The translations under genes were made by a program, and so were the position numbers. A DNA stretch of 64,000 nt from Shewanella halifaxensis HAW-EB4 (GTDB lineage: Bacteria > Pseudomonadota > Gammaproteobacteria > Enterobacterales > Shewanellaceae): positions 3,348,001 to 3,412,000 of the forward strand of contig NC_010334.1 in assembly GCF_000019185.1 (NCBI RefSeq). The letters are read 5' to 3'. This document shows positions 7,788-17,381 of the stretch, one piece after another; the first letter of the stretch is position 1, and the number at the start of each line of letters is the position of its first letter. Below the pieces are notes generated by a model, which was not told the origin of the DNA, ran no database searches, and saw only the letters and a program-made list of their open reading frames with translations.

Positions 7788-10145
7788 TTAGTCCACGTTT
7801 TCTACTACTTCGAAGCCTTCAACTGGTCGCTCTAGCGCCAACTTAAGTACTTCATCGACCCATTTCACGGGATAAATCTTTAGATCGGCAATGACATTTT
7901 GTGGAATTTCTTCCAAATCACGTTCATTTTCCTTTGGAATTAGAACAACTTTCGTACCGCCACGATGTGCGGCCAATAGTTTTTCTTTCAATCCACCAAT
8001 CGGTAATACTTCACCACGAAGGGTTATTTCACCTGTCATTGCCACGTCAGCACGAACAGGGTTGCCCGTTAGGCTAGATACTAGCGCAGTACACATAGCC
8101 GCACCTGCTGATGGACCATCTTTCGGTGTCGCGCCCTCTGGTACGTGGACGTGAATATCACGCTTCTCGTAAAAGTCGGGGTTAATACCCAATTGCTCTG
8201 CACGAGCACGCACAACCGTCATTGCCGCTTGAATCGATTCTTGCATCACATCGCCAAGTGAGCCGGTATACGTCAGCTTACCCTTACCAGGCACTGAGGT
8301 GGCTTCGATGGTAAGCAGATCGCCACCCACTTCGGTCCACGCCAAACCGGTAACTTGACCAATCTGGTTATTAGACTCAGCTTTACCGTAGTCACAGCGT
8401 TGTACGCCTAGGAATGACTTAAGGTTGTCTTGGTTAACTTCAACATGCTTAATACTCTTATCAAGCAGAATTTGTTTAACCACTTTACGACAGATTTTTG
8501 ATAGCTCACGCTCAAGTGCACGTACGCCCGCTTCACGAGTGTAGTAACGAATAATACCGATAATGGCACTATCATCAACCGTCACTTCTTTGGCTTTTAA
8601 ACCATTGCGCTCAATCTGCTTCGGCAGCAGATGCTGCTTTGCGATATTAAGCTTCTCATCTTCGGTGTAACCCGATAAACGGATCACTTCCATACGGTCT
8701 AATAGAGGACCTGGAATATTCATCGAGTTTGACGTTGCCACGAACATCACATCAGACAAGTCATAATCGACTTCCATGTAGTGATCGCTAAACGCTGAGT
8801 TTTGCTCAGGGTCTAACACCTCAAGCAGGGCTGAAGCCGGGTCGCCACGCATATCACTACTCATCTTGTCGATTTCATCGAGCAAGAACAGTGGGTTTTT
8901 AACGCCCACTTTAGACATTTTTTGAATGACTTTACCTGGCATAGAACCAATATAAGTACGACGGTGACCACGGATCTCCGCTTCATCACGCACGCCGCCT
9001 AACGCAACACGCACATACTTACGACCCGTTGCTTTTGCAATTGACTGACCCAGTGAGGTTTTACCCACACCTGGTGGTCCAACTAAACACAGAATCGGAC
9101 CTTTAAGCTGTTTAACTCGGCTTTGTACCGCTAGATACTCTAAAATGCGTTCTTTGACTTTTTCAAGACCAAAGTGGTCGGTATCTAAGACATCTTGTGC
9201 TTTAGCTAAGTCACGCTTGATTTTCGAGCGCTTGTGCCAAGGCACTGACACCATCCATTCAACATAACTTCTCACCACGGTCGCTTCAGCGGACATAGGT
9301 GACATCATTTTTAGCTTATTTAACTCAGCAGAGGCTTTTTCTTTCGCCTCAGTAGGCATCTGCGCCTCTTCAATCTTTTTCGCTAAGCTTTCAAATTCAT
9401 CGTGAGATTCGTCAATATCACCCAGCTCTTTTTGAATCGCTTTCATTTGCTCATTCAAATAGTACTCGCGCTGACTCTTCTCCATCTGCTTTTTAACACG
9501 GCTACGAATACGCTTCTCAACCTGAAGTAGGTCAATCTCCGATTCCATCATCGCCATCAAATATTCGATACGCTCGCTAACATTGACCATCTCAAGCACA
9601 GACTGTTTGTCTTCTAGCTTAAGTGGCATATGCGCGGCCATAGTGTCGGCAAGTCTTGCAGCTTCGTCAATACCCGATAGCGAGGTCAAGACCTCTGGTG
9701 GGATCTTCTTATTAAGCTTGATATAGCCTTCAAATTGTCCAACAGCAGAACGAACAAGGACTTCCTCTTCTTTCTCTGACAATGGCTCAGATTCAAGATA
9801 GTGGGCAGTAGCTTGGAAGATCTCTTCTTGCTCTGAATAGTTATCGATGCGAGCACGCTGTCCGCCTTCAACTAATACCTTTACCGTGCCATCTGGCAAC
9901 TTAAGTAGCTGTAATATCGATGCGACTGTACCGACATCAAAAATATCATCACTTGTTGGGTCGTCTAACTCAGCATCACGCTGGGCGACTAAAATGATTT
10001 GTTTACCTTGCTCCATTGCTTTCTCTAAGCAACGAATTGATTTCTCTCGACCGACGAATAACGGAATTACCATGTGGGGATAAACCACCACATCTCTTAG
10101 TGGTAGTACGGGTAGTTCGATTCGCGCATCACGCTCTAGGGTCAT
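7788..10145 (-). CDS. lon: Lon, ATP-dependent protease
   Basis: Cytosolic AAA+ serine protease, 785 residues (E. coli Lon is 784), that degrades misfolded and regulatory proteins. Domains in order are the N-terminal LON substrate domain (ELPVLPLRDVVVYPHMVIPLF), a helical coiled region rich in Lys and Glu, the AAA+ module with Walker A GPPGVGKTS and Walker B FLLDEIDK, and the C-terminal protease domain with the catalytic Ser in DGPSAGAAM and Lys in GGLKEKLLAA. All catalytic residues are present. It is transcribed in the same direction as clpX and hupB, with a heat-shock-like promoter upstream. Confidence 0.97.
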   Translation of the reverse strand: MTLERDARIELPVLPLRDVVVYPHMVIPLFVGREKSIRCLEKAMEQGKQIILVAQRDAELDDPTSDDIFDVGTVASILQLLKLPDGTVKVLVEGGQRARIDNYSEQEEIFQATAHYLESEPLSEKEEEVLVRSAVGQFEGYIKLNKKIPPEVLTSLSGIDEAARLADTMAAHMPLKLEDKQSVLEMVNVSERIEYLMAMMESEIDLLQVEKRIRSRVKKQMEKSQREYYLNEQMKAIQKELGDIDESHDEFESLAKKIEEAQMPTEAKEKASAELNKLKMMSPMSAEATVVRSYVEWMVSVPWHKRSKIKRDLAKAQDVLDTDHFGLEKVKERILEYLAVQSRVKQLKGPILCLVGPPGVGKTSLGQSIAKATGRKYVRVALGGVRDEAEIRGHRRTYIGSMPGKVIQKMSKVGVKNPLFLLDEIDKMSSDMRGDPASALLEVLDPEQNSAFSDHYMEVDYDLSDVMFVATSNSMNIPGPLLDRMEVIRLSGYTEDEKLNIAKQHLLPKQIERNGLKAKEVTVDDSAIIGIIRYYTREAGVRALERELSKICRKVVKQILLDKSIKHVEVNQDNLKSFLGVQRCDYGKAESNNQIGQVTGLAWTEVGGDLLTIEATSVPGKGKLTYTGSLGDVMQESIQAAMTVVRARAEQLGINPDFYEKRDIHVHVPEGATPKDGPSAGAAMCTALVSSLTGNPVRADVAMTGEITLRGEVLPIGGLKEKLLAAHRGGTKVVLIPKENERDLEEIPQNVIADLKIYPVKWVDEVLKLALERPVEGFEVVENVD

Positions 10146-10179
10146 AGCTCGATTCCGTTTTTTATGATTACTTATGAGT

Positions 10180-10207
10180 ATATTGGGGTGATTAGATAGG
10201 ATTCAAT
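10180..10207 (-). promoter_or_regulatory. Sigma-32-like (heat shock) promoter of lon
   Basis: On the minus strand, an ATTGAA element, a 13-nt spacer and CCCCAATAT, close to the sigma-32 pattern CTTGAA-N13/14-CCCCATNT, about 35-60 nt before the lon start. lon is a known sigma-32 target in E. coli. Prediction only. Confidence 0.6.
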
Positions 10208-10237
10208 GCCGAAAAACAATTAATTAAATAAGTGTAC

Positions 10238-10263
10238 AAAAAAGGAGCCAAATAGGCTCCTTT
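10238..10263 (-). terminator. Rho-independent terminator of clpX
   Basis: Stem AAAGGAGCC / GGCTCCTTT with a 5-nt loop; read on the minus strand it ends in TTTTTT. It lies about 30 nt after the clpX stop and separates clpX from the lon promoter. Confidence 0.88.
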
Positions 10264-10292
10264 ATAATTCACTCATGAGTGTAGACGAGATT

Positions 10293-11570
10293 TTATTCTG
10301 CCGATGCGGTTTGTGCTTCGCTATTAGCGTAGATCAAGATAGGACTTGACTCACCTTTAACCACAGACTCATCGATAACCACTTTAGCGACATCATCTGT
10401 CGATGGCAGATCATACATGATATCAAGTAGGATCCCTTCAACAATAGAACGAAGACCACGAGCCCCCGTCTTACGAGTTTGTGCTTTAAGAGCAATCGCC
10501 TTTAATGCATCGTCTCTAAACTCAAGCTCTACATTTTCCATCTCAAATAATGCGGCAAACTGTTTAGTAATCGCATTTTTTGGCTCAGACAGAATTTGAA
10601 TCAAGGCTTCATCGTCAAGCTCTGACAGTGTCGCAAGTACAGGCAGACGACCGATAAATTCAGGAATAAGACCGAACTTAACTAAATCTTCAGGCTCAAC
10701 TTGTAAAAGCGTATCAGAGATAGACTTCTTATCTGCTTCACCTTTTACTTCAGCACCAAAACCAATACCGGTACCAACATGAGCACGCTGCTCAATGACC
10801 TTTTCAAGGCCTGCGAATGCACCACCACAGATGAACAAGATCTTAGAAGTATCGACTTGTAAGAACTCTTGCTGTGGGTGCTTACGACCACCTTGTGGCG
10901 GTACAGCTGCAATAGTGCCTTCAATTAGCTTAAGCAGTGCTTGCTGCACACCCTCACCCGATACGTCACGAGTAATCGATGGATTATCAGACTTACGACT
11001 GATTTTATCAATCTCATCGATATACACGATACCGCGCTGGGCTTTTTCTACATCGTAGTCGCACTTTTGCAGTAGCTTTTGAATGATGTTCTCAACATCT
11101 TCACCTACGTAACCCGCCTCAGTTAGCGTGGTTGCATCGGCCATCGTAAATGGCACGTCAAGGACACGTGCAAGTGTTTCTGCTAGTAAGGTTTTACCAC
11201 TACCCGTTGGGCCAATTAGCAAGATGTTACTCTTACCCAGTTCTACGCCATCTTTAGGGGTAGCATTTCTAAGGCGCTTGTAGTGGTTATACACTGCAAC
11301 AGCAAGTACTTTTTTAGCTTTATCTTGACCAATTACATAATCATCCAAATGAGCTCTTAGCTCATGAGGGGTCGGCAACTTGTCTTGATCTTGCTTTGGT
11401 GAAATCTCTTTAATTTCTTCTCTAATGATGTCATTGCAGAGTTCAACACACTCATCGCAAACATATACAGAAGGCCCTGCAATGAGTTTTCTTACCTCAT
11501 GCTGGCTCTTGCCACAAAAAGAGCAGTACAGCAGTTTTCCGCCGTCACCGTTACCTTTGTCTTCACCCAT
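10293..11570 (-). CDS. clpX: ClpX, ATPase/unfoldase subunit of ClpXP
   Basis: AAA+ unfoldase that recognises tagged proteins and feeds them to ClpP; 425 residues. The N-terminal zinc-binding domain has cysteines 16, 19, 38 and 41 (CSFC, CDEC). Walker A is GPTGSGKT, the pore loop is GYVGED, Walker B is VYIDEIDKI, and the GARGLRSI sensor-2 region lies near the C-terminus. The gene follows clpP with an 84-nt gap on the same strand, so the two are probably co-transcribed; the terminator at 10238-10263 ends the unit. Confidence 0.97.
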   Translation of the reverse strand: MGEDKGNGDGGKLLYCSFCGKSQHEVRKLIAGPSVYVCDECVELCNDIIREEIKEISPKQDQDKLPTPHELRAHLDDYVIGQDKAKKVLAVAVYNHYKRLRNATPKDGVELGKSNILLIGPTGSGKTLLAETLARVLDVPFTMADATTLTEAGYVGEDVENIIQKLLQKCDYDVEKAQRGIVYIDEIDKISRKSDNPSITRDVSGEGVQQALLKLIEGTIAAVPPQGGRKHPQQEFLQVDTSKILFICGGAFAGLEKVIEQRAHVGTGIGFGAEVKGEADKKSISDTLLQVEPEDLVKFGLIPEFIGRLPVLATLSELDDEALIQILSEPKNAITKQFAALFEMENVELEFRDDALKAIALKAQTRKTGARGLRSIVEGILLDIMYDLPSTDDVAKVVIDESVVKGESSPILIYANSEAQTASAE

Positions 11571-11654
11571 TACTTTACCTCTATTTGCAGTATTTTCACT
11601 GCCTAAATCTTTTCGTTACTTCTTATTTGAGCATAGCTCAGAGCGAAGTAAAAA

Positions 11655-12266
11655 TCAGCTTCGTTTTGCTATCACTGAATCGACTAATCCGTATTCAGCG
11701 GCTTCTGTCGCGCTCATGAAGTTATCACGGTCTGTATCACGTTCGATCACTTCAAGAGGCTGGCCTGTGTGCTCTGCAAGCATAGTATTAAGTTTATTCT
11801 TAATACCCAAGATCTCTTGAGCATGAATAGCGATATCTGACGCTTGACCTTGGAAACCACCTAATGGCTGATGGATCATCACTCTTGAGTTTGGTAAGCA
11901 ATGGCGTTTGCCTTCTGCACCGCCTGCCAATAAAAATGCGCCCATGCTCGCCGCTTGACCAATACACACGGTACTCACATTAGGCTTAATGAACTGCATA
12001 GTGTCATAAATTGCCATACCTGCAGTTACGCTGCCGCCTGGTGAGTTGATGTATAGGTAGATATCCTTATCTGGGCTCTCTGATTCCAAAAACAGTAACT
12101 GAGCAACGATAAGGTTAGCCATATGTTCTTCAACTTGGCCAACGAGAAAGATCACTCGCTCTTTTAACAGGCGAGAATAAATATCATATGAACGTTCACC
12201 TTTAGCCGTCTGTTCGACAACCATAGGAACGAGTGCGTTAAGTACTGATTCTGGCGCTTTGTGCAT
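11655..12266 (-). CDS. clpP: ClpP, proteolytic subunit of ClpXP/ClpAP
   Basis: Serine peptidase that forms a 14-mer chamber; 203 residues including a short N-terminal propeptide. The catalytic triad is visible: Ser107 in GQAASMGAF, His132 in RVMIHQPLGG and Asp181 in RDTDRDNF. The sequence is typical of gammaproteobacterial ClpP over its whole length. It lies between tig and clpX on the same strand. Two hairpins in the tig-clpP gap should limit read-through from tig. Confidence 0.97.
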   Translation of the reverse strand: MHKAPESVLNALVPMVVEQTAKGERSYDIYSRLLKERVIFLVGQVEEHMANLIVAQLLFLESESPDKDIYLYINSPGGSVTAGMAIYDTMQFIKPNVSTVCIGQAASMGAFLLAGGAEGKRHCLPNSRVMIHQPLGGFQGQASDIAIHAQEILGIKNKLNTMLAEHTGQPLEVIERDTDRDNFMSATEAAEYGLVDSVIAKRS

Positions 12267-12288
12267 GATTAAACTTCCCTAAATAAAA

Positions 12289-12342
12289 ATGGCCCGCATG
12301 AGGAACCTCATACGAGCCATTATAAATGGCTAATAGCCATTT
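12289..12342 (-). terminator. Tandem hairpins between tig and clpP
   Basis: First hairpin at 12289-12322 (outer arms ATGGC/GCCAT, inner arms ATGAGG/CCTCAT), second at 12324-12342 (AAATGGC / GCCATTT). On the minus strand the first ends in a T-rich stretch. Likely partial terminator or attenuator after tig. Confidence 0.65.
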
Positions 12343-12356
12343 AAGTCAAGCGATGG

Positions 12357-13661
12357 TTACGCGCGACCTGTAGCCTTGTTCATAAATTCTTCAAAGTTGA
12401 CTGCTTTTTCAGTCAAAGTTGCAGTTTTTAACAAAGCTTCAACCGCTTGCTCTTCTAGAGCAACGTTGCGCATATTCTGCATAAGTTCTTCGTTACCATT
12501 GTAGTATGCTACAACTTCACTTGGATCTTCATATGCAGAAGCCATAGAAGCGATCAAAGCTTGAACACGTTCGTCTTCAGCTTTTAGCTCGTTTGCCTTG
12601 ATCACTTCGCCAAGTAGTAGACCTACTTTAACGCGACGTGCAGCTTGCTCAGTGAATAGATCAGCTGGTAGCTCAGGCATGTTTGCAGCTTGGTCGCCGA
12701 AACGTTGCATAGCTTGCTTACGCAATACTTCAACTTCACCGTCGATTAGTGCTGCAGGCAATTCGATGTCGTTTTGCTCAACTAGACCATTAAGTACTTG
12801 CTCTTTAACATTCGCTTTAAGCGCTTGTTCAAGTTCACGGCTCATGTTCTTGCTGATTTCGCCGCGTAGTGCGTCGATGCCACCTTCAGTAATACCGAAT
12901 AGTGTAGCAAACTCGTCGTTAACTTCTGGAAGGTTAGCCGCTTGAACTTCGTTCAGAGTAATAGCGAAAGTTGCTACTTTACCCTTCAAGTTTTCTGCGT
13001 GGTAATCTTCAGGGAAAGTCACTTCGATATTGAACTCTTCACCCGCTTTGTGACCTTCAACACCAGACTCGAAACCTGGGATCATACGGCCGCTGCCTAG
13101 TTGTAGTTCGAAATCGTCAGCTTTGCCGCCTTCAAACTCTTCACCGTCGATTGAGCCAACAAAGTTAATTTTAGCTTTGTCGCCTTCAGCCGCTGCGCGC
13201 TCAGCTACTTCAAAAGTAGCATGCTGGTTACGTAGCGTTTCAATCATAGAATCAACGTCAGCTTCTGTTACTTCAGCTGTAGGCTGCTCAACAGTGATTG
13301 ACTCAAGACCTTTTAGCTCAACTTCTGGATAGATTTCAAAAGTAGCAACAAACTCAAAGTTTTCGCCTTCAGTTGAACCAGGAGTAAAAGTAGGTGCGCC
13401 AGCAGGGTTTAACTTCTCAGCAATGATTGCTTCAATGAAGTTACGCTGCATCACTTCACCAGTGATATCTTGACGAATTGCATTACCATAACGCTTATTA
13501 ATAACGCTTACAGGTACTTTTCCTGGACGGAAACCTGGGATACGGGCACGCTTAGCTTCGCTTTTCAATGCTTCTTTAACAGTGTTCTCGATCTGCTCAG
13601 CAGGTACAGAAATTGTTAGGCGACGCTCTAAGCCTTGTGTGGTTTCAACAGAAACTTGCAT
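12357..13661 (-). CDS. tig: Trigger factor, ribosome-associated chaperone
   Basis: Chaperone with prolyl isomerase activity that binds nascent chains at the ribosome exit; 434 residues, the usual length. The N-terminal ribosome-binding domain carries the signature GFRPGKVP near residues 43-50. The central FKBP-like PPIase domain spans about residues 150-240 (GDKAKINFVGSIDGEEFEGG to ITLNEVQ), and a long helical C-terminal substrate-binding domain follows. It is first in the tig-clpP-clpX-lon order found throughout gammaproteobacteria. The composition is rich in Glu and Ala, as is typical. Confidence 0.97.
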   Translation of the reverse strand: MQVSVETTQGLERRLTISVPAEQIENTVKEALKSEAKRARIPGFRPGKVPVSVINKRYGNAIRQDITGEVMQRNFIEAIIAEKLNPAGAPTFTPGSTEGENFEFVATFEIYPEVELKGLESITVEQPTAEVTEADVDSMIETLRNQHATFEVAERAAAEGDKAKINFVGSIDGEEFEGGKADDFELQLGSGRMIPGFESGVEGHKAGEEFNIEVTFPEDYHAENLKGKVATFAITLNEVQAANLPEVNDEFATLFGITEGGIDALRGEISKNMSRELEQALKANVKEQVLNGLVEQNDIELPAALIDGEVEVLRKQAMQRFGDQAANMPELPADLFTEQAARRVKVGLLLGEVIKANELKAEDERVQALIASMASAYEDPSEVVAYYNGNEELMQNMRNVALEEQAVEALLKTATLTEKAVNFEEFMNKATGRA

Positions 13662-13871
13662 TTTTTTACCTCGAAAAATATGTCTATCGTCCTTTGCAAT
13701 AGTCGAAAAATCAACTATTCAGGTATTCGTTTCTTGATCCGTAAATTTCACCCAAATGCCCATAAATACTGAAGATCGGCACAGGTATCTTTTAGTTGAT
13801 AATTATCAAGACGCGACATTATAGCTATGGAATGCGCCAGAGTCGAGCCTCAAAGCGTGATTTACAGGCGT

Positions 13872-13899
13872 AAAAAAAGCGACCTAGGGTCGCTTTTTT
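13872..13899. terminator. Terminator of the tRNA operon
   Basis: Stem GCGACC / GGTCGC with a 3-nt loop, flanked by seven As and six Ts, so it can act in both directions. It lies 20 nt beyond tRNA-His on the minus strand, in the 257-nt gap before tig. Confidence 0.88.
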
Positions 13900-13918
13900 A
13901 ACTTCTTTACAGAATGAG

Positions 13919-13994
13919 TGGGGTGACTGATGGGGTTCGAACCCACGACAACCGGAATCACAATCCGGGACTCTACCAACTGAGCTACAATCAC
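13919..13994 (-). tRNA. tRNA-His (GTG)
   Basis: A 76-nt cloverleaf on the minus strand. The acceptor GTGATTG pairs with CAGTCAC, the discriminator is C as in bacterial tRNA-His, and CCA is encoded. The anticodon loop has GTG, and the T arm contains GGTTCGAACCC. Confidence 0.96.
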
Positions 13995-14002
13995 CACAAA
14001 AA

Positions 14003-14079
14003 TGGTACGCCCGGCAGGATTCGAACCTGCGGCCACCCGCTTAGAAGGCGGGTGCTCTATCCAACTGAGCTACGGGCGC
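14003..14079 (-). tRNA. tRNA-Arg (TCT)
   Basis: A 77-nt cloverleaf on the minus strand with acceptor GCGCCCG, encoded CCA and anticodon TCT within the CTTCTAA loop. It is separated by 8 nt from tRNA-His and reads the AGA/AGG codons. Confidence 0.96.
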
Positions 14080-14142
14080 TCGGTAATGAAAATAAATTCA
14101 TTTCCTGAACTGGGCAACTAACGTTACACGTTAGTTTAAATG

Positions 14143-14219
<77 letters not shown>

Positions 14220-14320
14220 AAATTTGAAACCTATTGTAAAGTACGTTTTCACGCTGGGACACCCTTTACTGTTTCTGGCCCTCAAAGACAACAACTTGCT
14301 GCTCGTTGAGAACGGAGCGC

Positions 14321-14349
14321 ATAGTAGCCCCATACCTAAAAGTCGTCAA
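14321..14349 (-). promoter_or_regulatory. Promoter of the Pro-Arg-His tRNA operon
   Basis: On the minus strand, TTGACG (14349-14344), exactly 17 nt, then TACTAT (14326-14321), followed by a GC-rich discriminator GCGCTCCG. That combination is typical of stringently controlled stable-RNA promoters. The rest of the 371-nt gap to folD holds nothing else I recognise except a possible TATAAA box at about 14572, just before folD. Confidence 0.8.
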
Positions 14350-14590
14350 TGACTTTTTTAAAAAACACGACCAGATGGCTACTTTACACACTAAAGGGTG
14401 TCGCTTTAACCAATGCGGCTAAAATAACTACTGCACCTCGTTATTTACTGACTCATTGTTACATTACAGGAAGTTATTATCCGTATATTAGAATTGTTTG
14501 TTAGCAGTCTAAATCAATGACACCTTTGGTCTGTCCTGTTAAAATATCGTCGTTTTCCATTATCGCGCCGTATAAAGGACACCAACCCCA

Positions 14591-15445
14591 ATGACAGCCC
14601 AAATCATCGATGGTAAAGCGATAGCCCAAACCATTCGAACACAGCTCAAAGATAAAGTAACCGCCCGTAAAGAGGCTGGTCAAAGAGCCCCAGGTTTAGC
14701 CGTAATTCTTGTTGGAGCAGATCCTGCATCACAAGTTTACGTCGGCAGCAAACGCAGAGCCTGTGAGGAAGTCGGTTTTATATCCCGCTCATATGATCTA
14801 GACAGCAGCACATCAGAAGAAGCCCTATTATCACTCATTGATGAGTGTAACGAAGATCCAAGCATAGACGGGATCTTGGTTCAACTACCGCTTCCAGAGC
14901 ATATTGAAGAATCTAAAGTGATTGAGCGTATTCGCCCAGACAAAGACGTAGATGGCTTTCATCCCTATAACGTCGGCCGTCTTGCTCAGCGGATCCCAGT
15001 ACTGCGTGCCTGTACGCCTATGGGGATTATGACTCTTATAAAGTCTACTGGTGTTGATACTTTCGGGTTAGATGCCGTTGTGATTGGCGCTTCAAATATT
15101 GTCGGTCGTCCCATGGCGCTTGAACTGTTACTAACGGGTTGCACCACCACAATCTGTCACCGCTTTACGCGCAATCTTGAAGATAAAGTGCGCCAAGCCG
15201 ATCTACTGGTTGTTGCTGTGGGTAAGCCTGGCTTTATTCCTGGAGACTGGATCAAACCTGGCGCAATCGTTATCGACGTTGGCATTAACCGCTTAGAGGG
15301 CGGCCAGCTTGTGGGTGATGTACAGTTTGACGACGCAGCCCAGCATGCAAGCTTTATTACACCTGTACCAGGTGGTGTTGGCCCTATGACTATCGCAAGC
15401 CTGCTTGAAAACACCCTGTATGCCTGCGAGCAGTATCACGATTAA
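14591..15445 (+). CDS. folD: FolD, methylene-THF dehydrogenase/cyclohydrolase
   Basis: Bifunctional enzyme of one-carbon metabolism: it oxidises 5,10-methylene-tetrahydrofolate with NADP and hydrolyses the methenyl form to 10-formyl-THF. It has 284 residues. Seen motifs are YVGSKRRACEEVGF with the catalytic Lys, the PLPEHI stretch, DKDVDGFHPYNVGRL, the NADP-binding VIGASNIVGRPMALELL, and the C-terminal PGGVGPMTIASLLENT. ATG 14591 was chosen because MTAQIIDGKAIAQTI is the family N-terminus. A complex repeat/terminator separates it from the convergent cysS. Confidence 0.97.
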   Translation: MTAQIIDGKAIAQTIRTQLKDKVTARKEAGQRAPGLAVILVGADPASQVYVGSKRRACEEVGFISRSYDLDSSTSEEALLSLIDECNEDPSIDGILVQLPLPEHIEESKVIERIRPDKDVDGFHPYNVGRLAQRIPVLRACTPMGIMTLIKSTGVDTFGLDAVVIGASNIVGRPMALELLLTGCTTTICHRFTRNLEDKVRQADLLVVAVGKPGFIPGDWIKPGAIVIDVGINRLEGGQLVGDVQFDDAAQHASFITPVPGGVGPMTIASLLENTLYACEQYHD

Positions 15446-15523
15446 TAGAAGGTTCTAGGTTTAACAGAAGGTGCTAGGAAAAGCAGGAAAGAGCCGAGAC
15501 GGAAACACTGCTCAACCATACTC

Positions 15524-15620
15524 CCCCATCGTTCTGTCGATGGGGTGTGGTACAAATGTTCCAGACCTAGCTAGTGAAAAAGCGATACCACACCTTTCCA
15601 TCCATGGGGTGTGGCATAAG
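15524..15620. repeat. Repeat-rich intergenic element downstream of folD
   Basis: Two imperfect direct copies of about 30 bp containing TGGGGTGTGG...TGTTCCAGAC start at 15540 and 15603. Two inverted repeats overlap them: CCCCATCG / CGATGGGG (15524-15545) and CCACACC / GGTGTGG (15588-15614). The second copy runs into the terminator at 15621-15672. It looks like a small dispersed repeat or a duplicated terminator arm. No coding potential is evident. Confidence 0.6.
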
Positions 15621-15672
15621 TGTTCCAGACACAAAAAAGCCTGCATAAGCAGGCTTTTTTGTGTCTGGAACA
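15621..15672. terminator. Very long bidirectional terminator between folD and cysS
   Basis: Perfect inverted repeat with 24-nt arms (15621-15644 and 15649-15672) and ATAA loop. The core is AAAAAAGCCTGC / GCAGGCTTTTTT, extended outwards by TGTTCCAGACAC / GTGTCTGGAACA. It should end both folD (+) and cysS (-) transcripts. Confidence 0.9.
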
Positions 15673-15700
15673 TAATGTCAGTATGACTTATTGCTAAGAA

Positions 15701-17080
15701 TTACTTCTTACGCCAAGTGGTGCCTTCTGGACCATCTTCTAAAATCACACCCAAAGCATTTAAGCCATCGCGTGCAACGTCAGCGGCAGGCCAGTCTTTT
15801 TCAGCACGAGCACGGTTACGTTCAACGATTAAGGCTTCAATTTCAGCCACTTCATCGTCACTGCCTTCACCTTTAAAGAAGGTATCAACGTCTTGACCCA
15901 AAATACCTAGCACATCGGCGAGTTCTTTAAGCGCGACACCTAAAGCTGACGCTTTAGCCATATCAGTTGCTTTTAGTCGGTTGATCTCACGCACCATATC
16001 AAACAATACCGAATAAGCTTCAGGCGTATTGAAGTCATCATCCATCGCCGTCTTAAACTTAGCCACAAACTCTTGGGCAGGCGCCGCTTCAACGCTTAAG
16101 TCTAAGTCTTTAAGCGCGGTGTAAATACGCTCTAGTGCAGCCTTAGCTTGCTTTAAGTTATCTTCAGAGTAGTTAAGCTGGCTACGGTAATGACCCGATA
16201 ACAGGAAGTAACGTACTGTCGCGGCGTCGTAATGAGCTAATACATCGCGAATGGTAAAGAAGTTATTTAAAGACTTTGACATCTTCTCTTTATCAATCAT
16301 CACCATACCCGTATGCATCCAGTAGTTTACATATGGCGTATCGTGGGCGCAGCATGACTGAGCGATCTCATTTTCATGGTGTGGGAACTGCAGATCGCTG
16401 CCGCCACCATGGATATCGAAATGGTTACCTAAGTGCTTGCTGTTCATTGCTGAACATTCGATATGCCAACCTGGACGACCCGGTCCCCAAGGCGACTCCC
16501 AAGTCGGCTCGCCCGGCTTAGACATCTTCCAAAGTACAAAGTCCATTGGATCGCGCTTAGTATCTTCAACTTCCACGCGCGCACCGGCTTGTAGCTGCTC
16601 AAGATTCTGCCCAGATAAACGGCCATACTCAGGGAATGAGGATACGCTAAACAGCACATCACCACTTGACGCAACGTAGGCATGATCACGTTCAATCAGT
16701 CTTTCGACCATATCAATGATTTCAGGAATATGCTGTGTGGCACGAGGTTCATTGTCTGGACGTGCCATATTCAATGAATCGAAATCTTTGTGCATTTCGG
16801 CAATTAAACGCTCAGTTAATGAATCACAACTCTCATTGTTTTCATTTGCGCGTTTGATAATTTTGTCATCGACGTCGGTAATATTACGTTGAAAATTAAC
16901 GTCATATCCGCTGTATCTTAGGTATCTAACAATCATGTCGAAAGATACAAATGTACGCCCATGGCCAATATGACATAAGTCATAGATGGTCACCCCACAC
17001 ACATACATGCCAACCTTTCCTGGCTGTAATGGCACAAACTGCTCTTTTTGGCGGGTAAGACTATTGTAAAGCTTCAACAT
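15701..17080 (-). CDS. cysS: Cysteinyl-tRNA synthetase
   Basis: Class I aminoacyl-tRNA synthetase that charges tRNA-Cys; 459 residues, close to the E. coli length of 461. Motifs: the zinc/cysteine-binding Cys in [19 protein letters not shown], which also carries the HIGH-type motif (HIGH), a Cys and His pair in GWHIECSAM and [12 protein letters not shown], and the KMSKS loop [10 protein letters not shown]. The helical C-terminal anticodon-binding region is present. It converges with folD and diverges from ppiB. In the 301-nt gap upstream I saw nothing specific apart from the ppiB leader. Confidence 0.97.
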
Positions 17081-17381
17081 TGATTATTCTCTTCAACGGC
17101 TATATTTAGAAATAAGTTGTTCAGTCTACCACTGCAAAAGTCGCTGTTCCAAGCTGTTTTCGTGCACAAAGCCCGCAAAAATGAGCAGATATAGTGCAAC
17201 TAAGCAAGTTTGCGAGCTTATCCCGATTATTCACAAGCTTTACAGCAATGCTCTGGGGGCGCATTCGATTCCAATCTCGCACATAATTCAATTACGCAGC
17301 CACTCAGTGCTTTATGGATTTATGCAATTACGTTAGAATCCACCATTATTGACAGCGTACTAAATGATGAGAGTTTTAAAT

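Noticed and set aside
13914..14108. Open frame over the tRNA genes
   Set aside because: It is antisense to two tRNA genes and is a by-product of their sequence.
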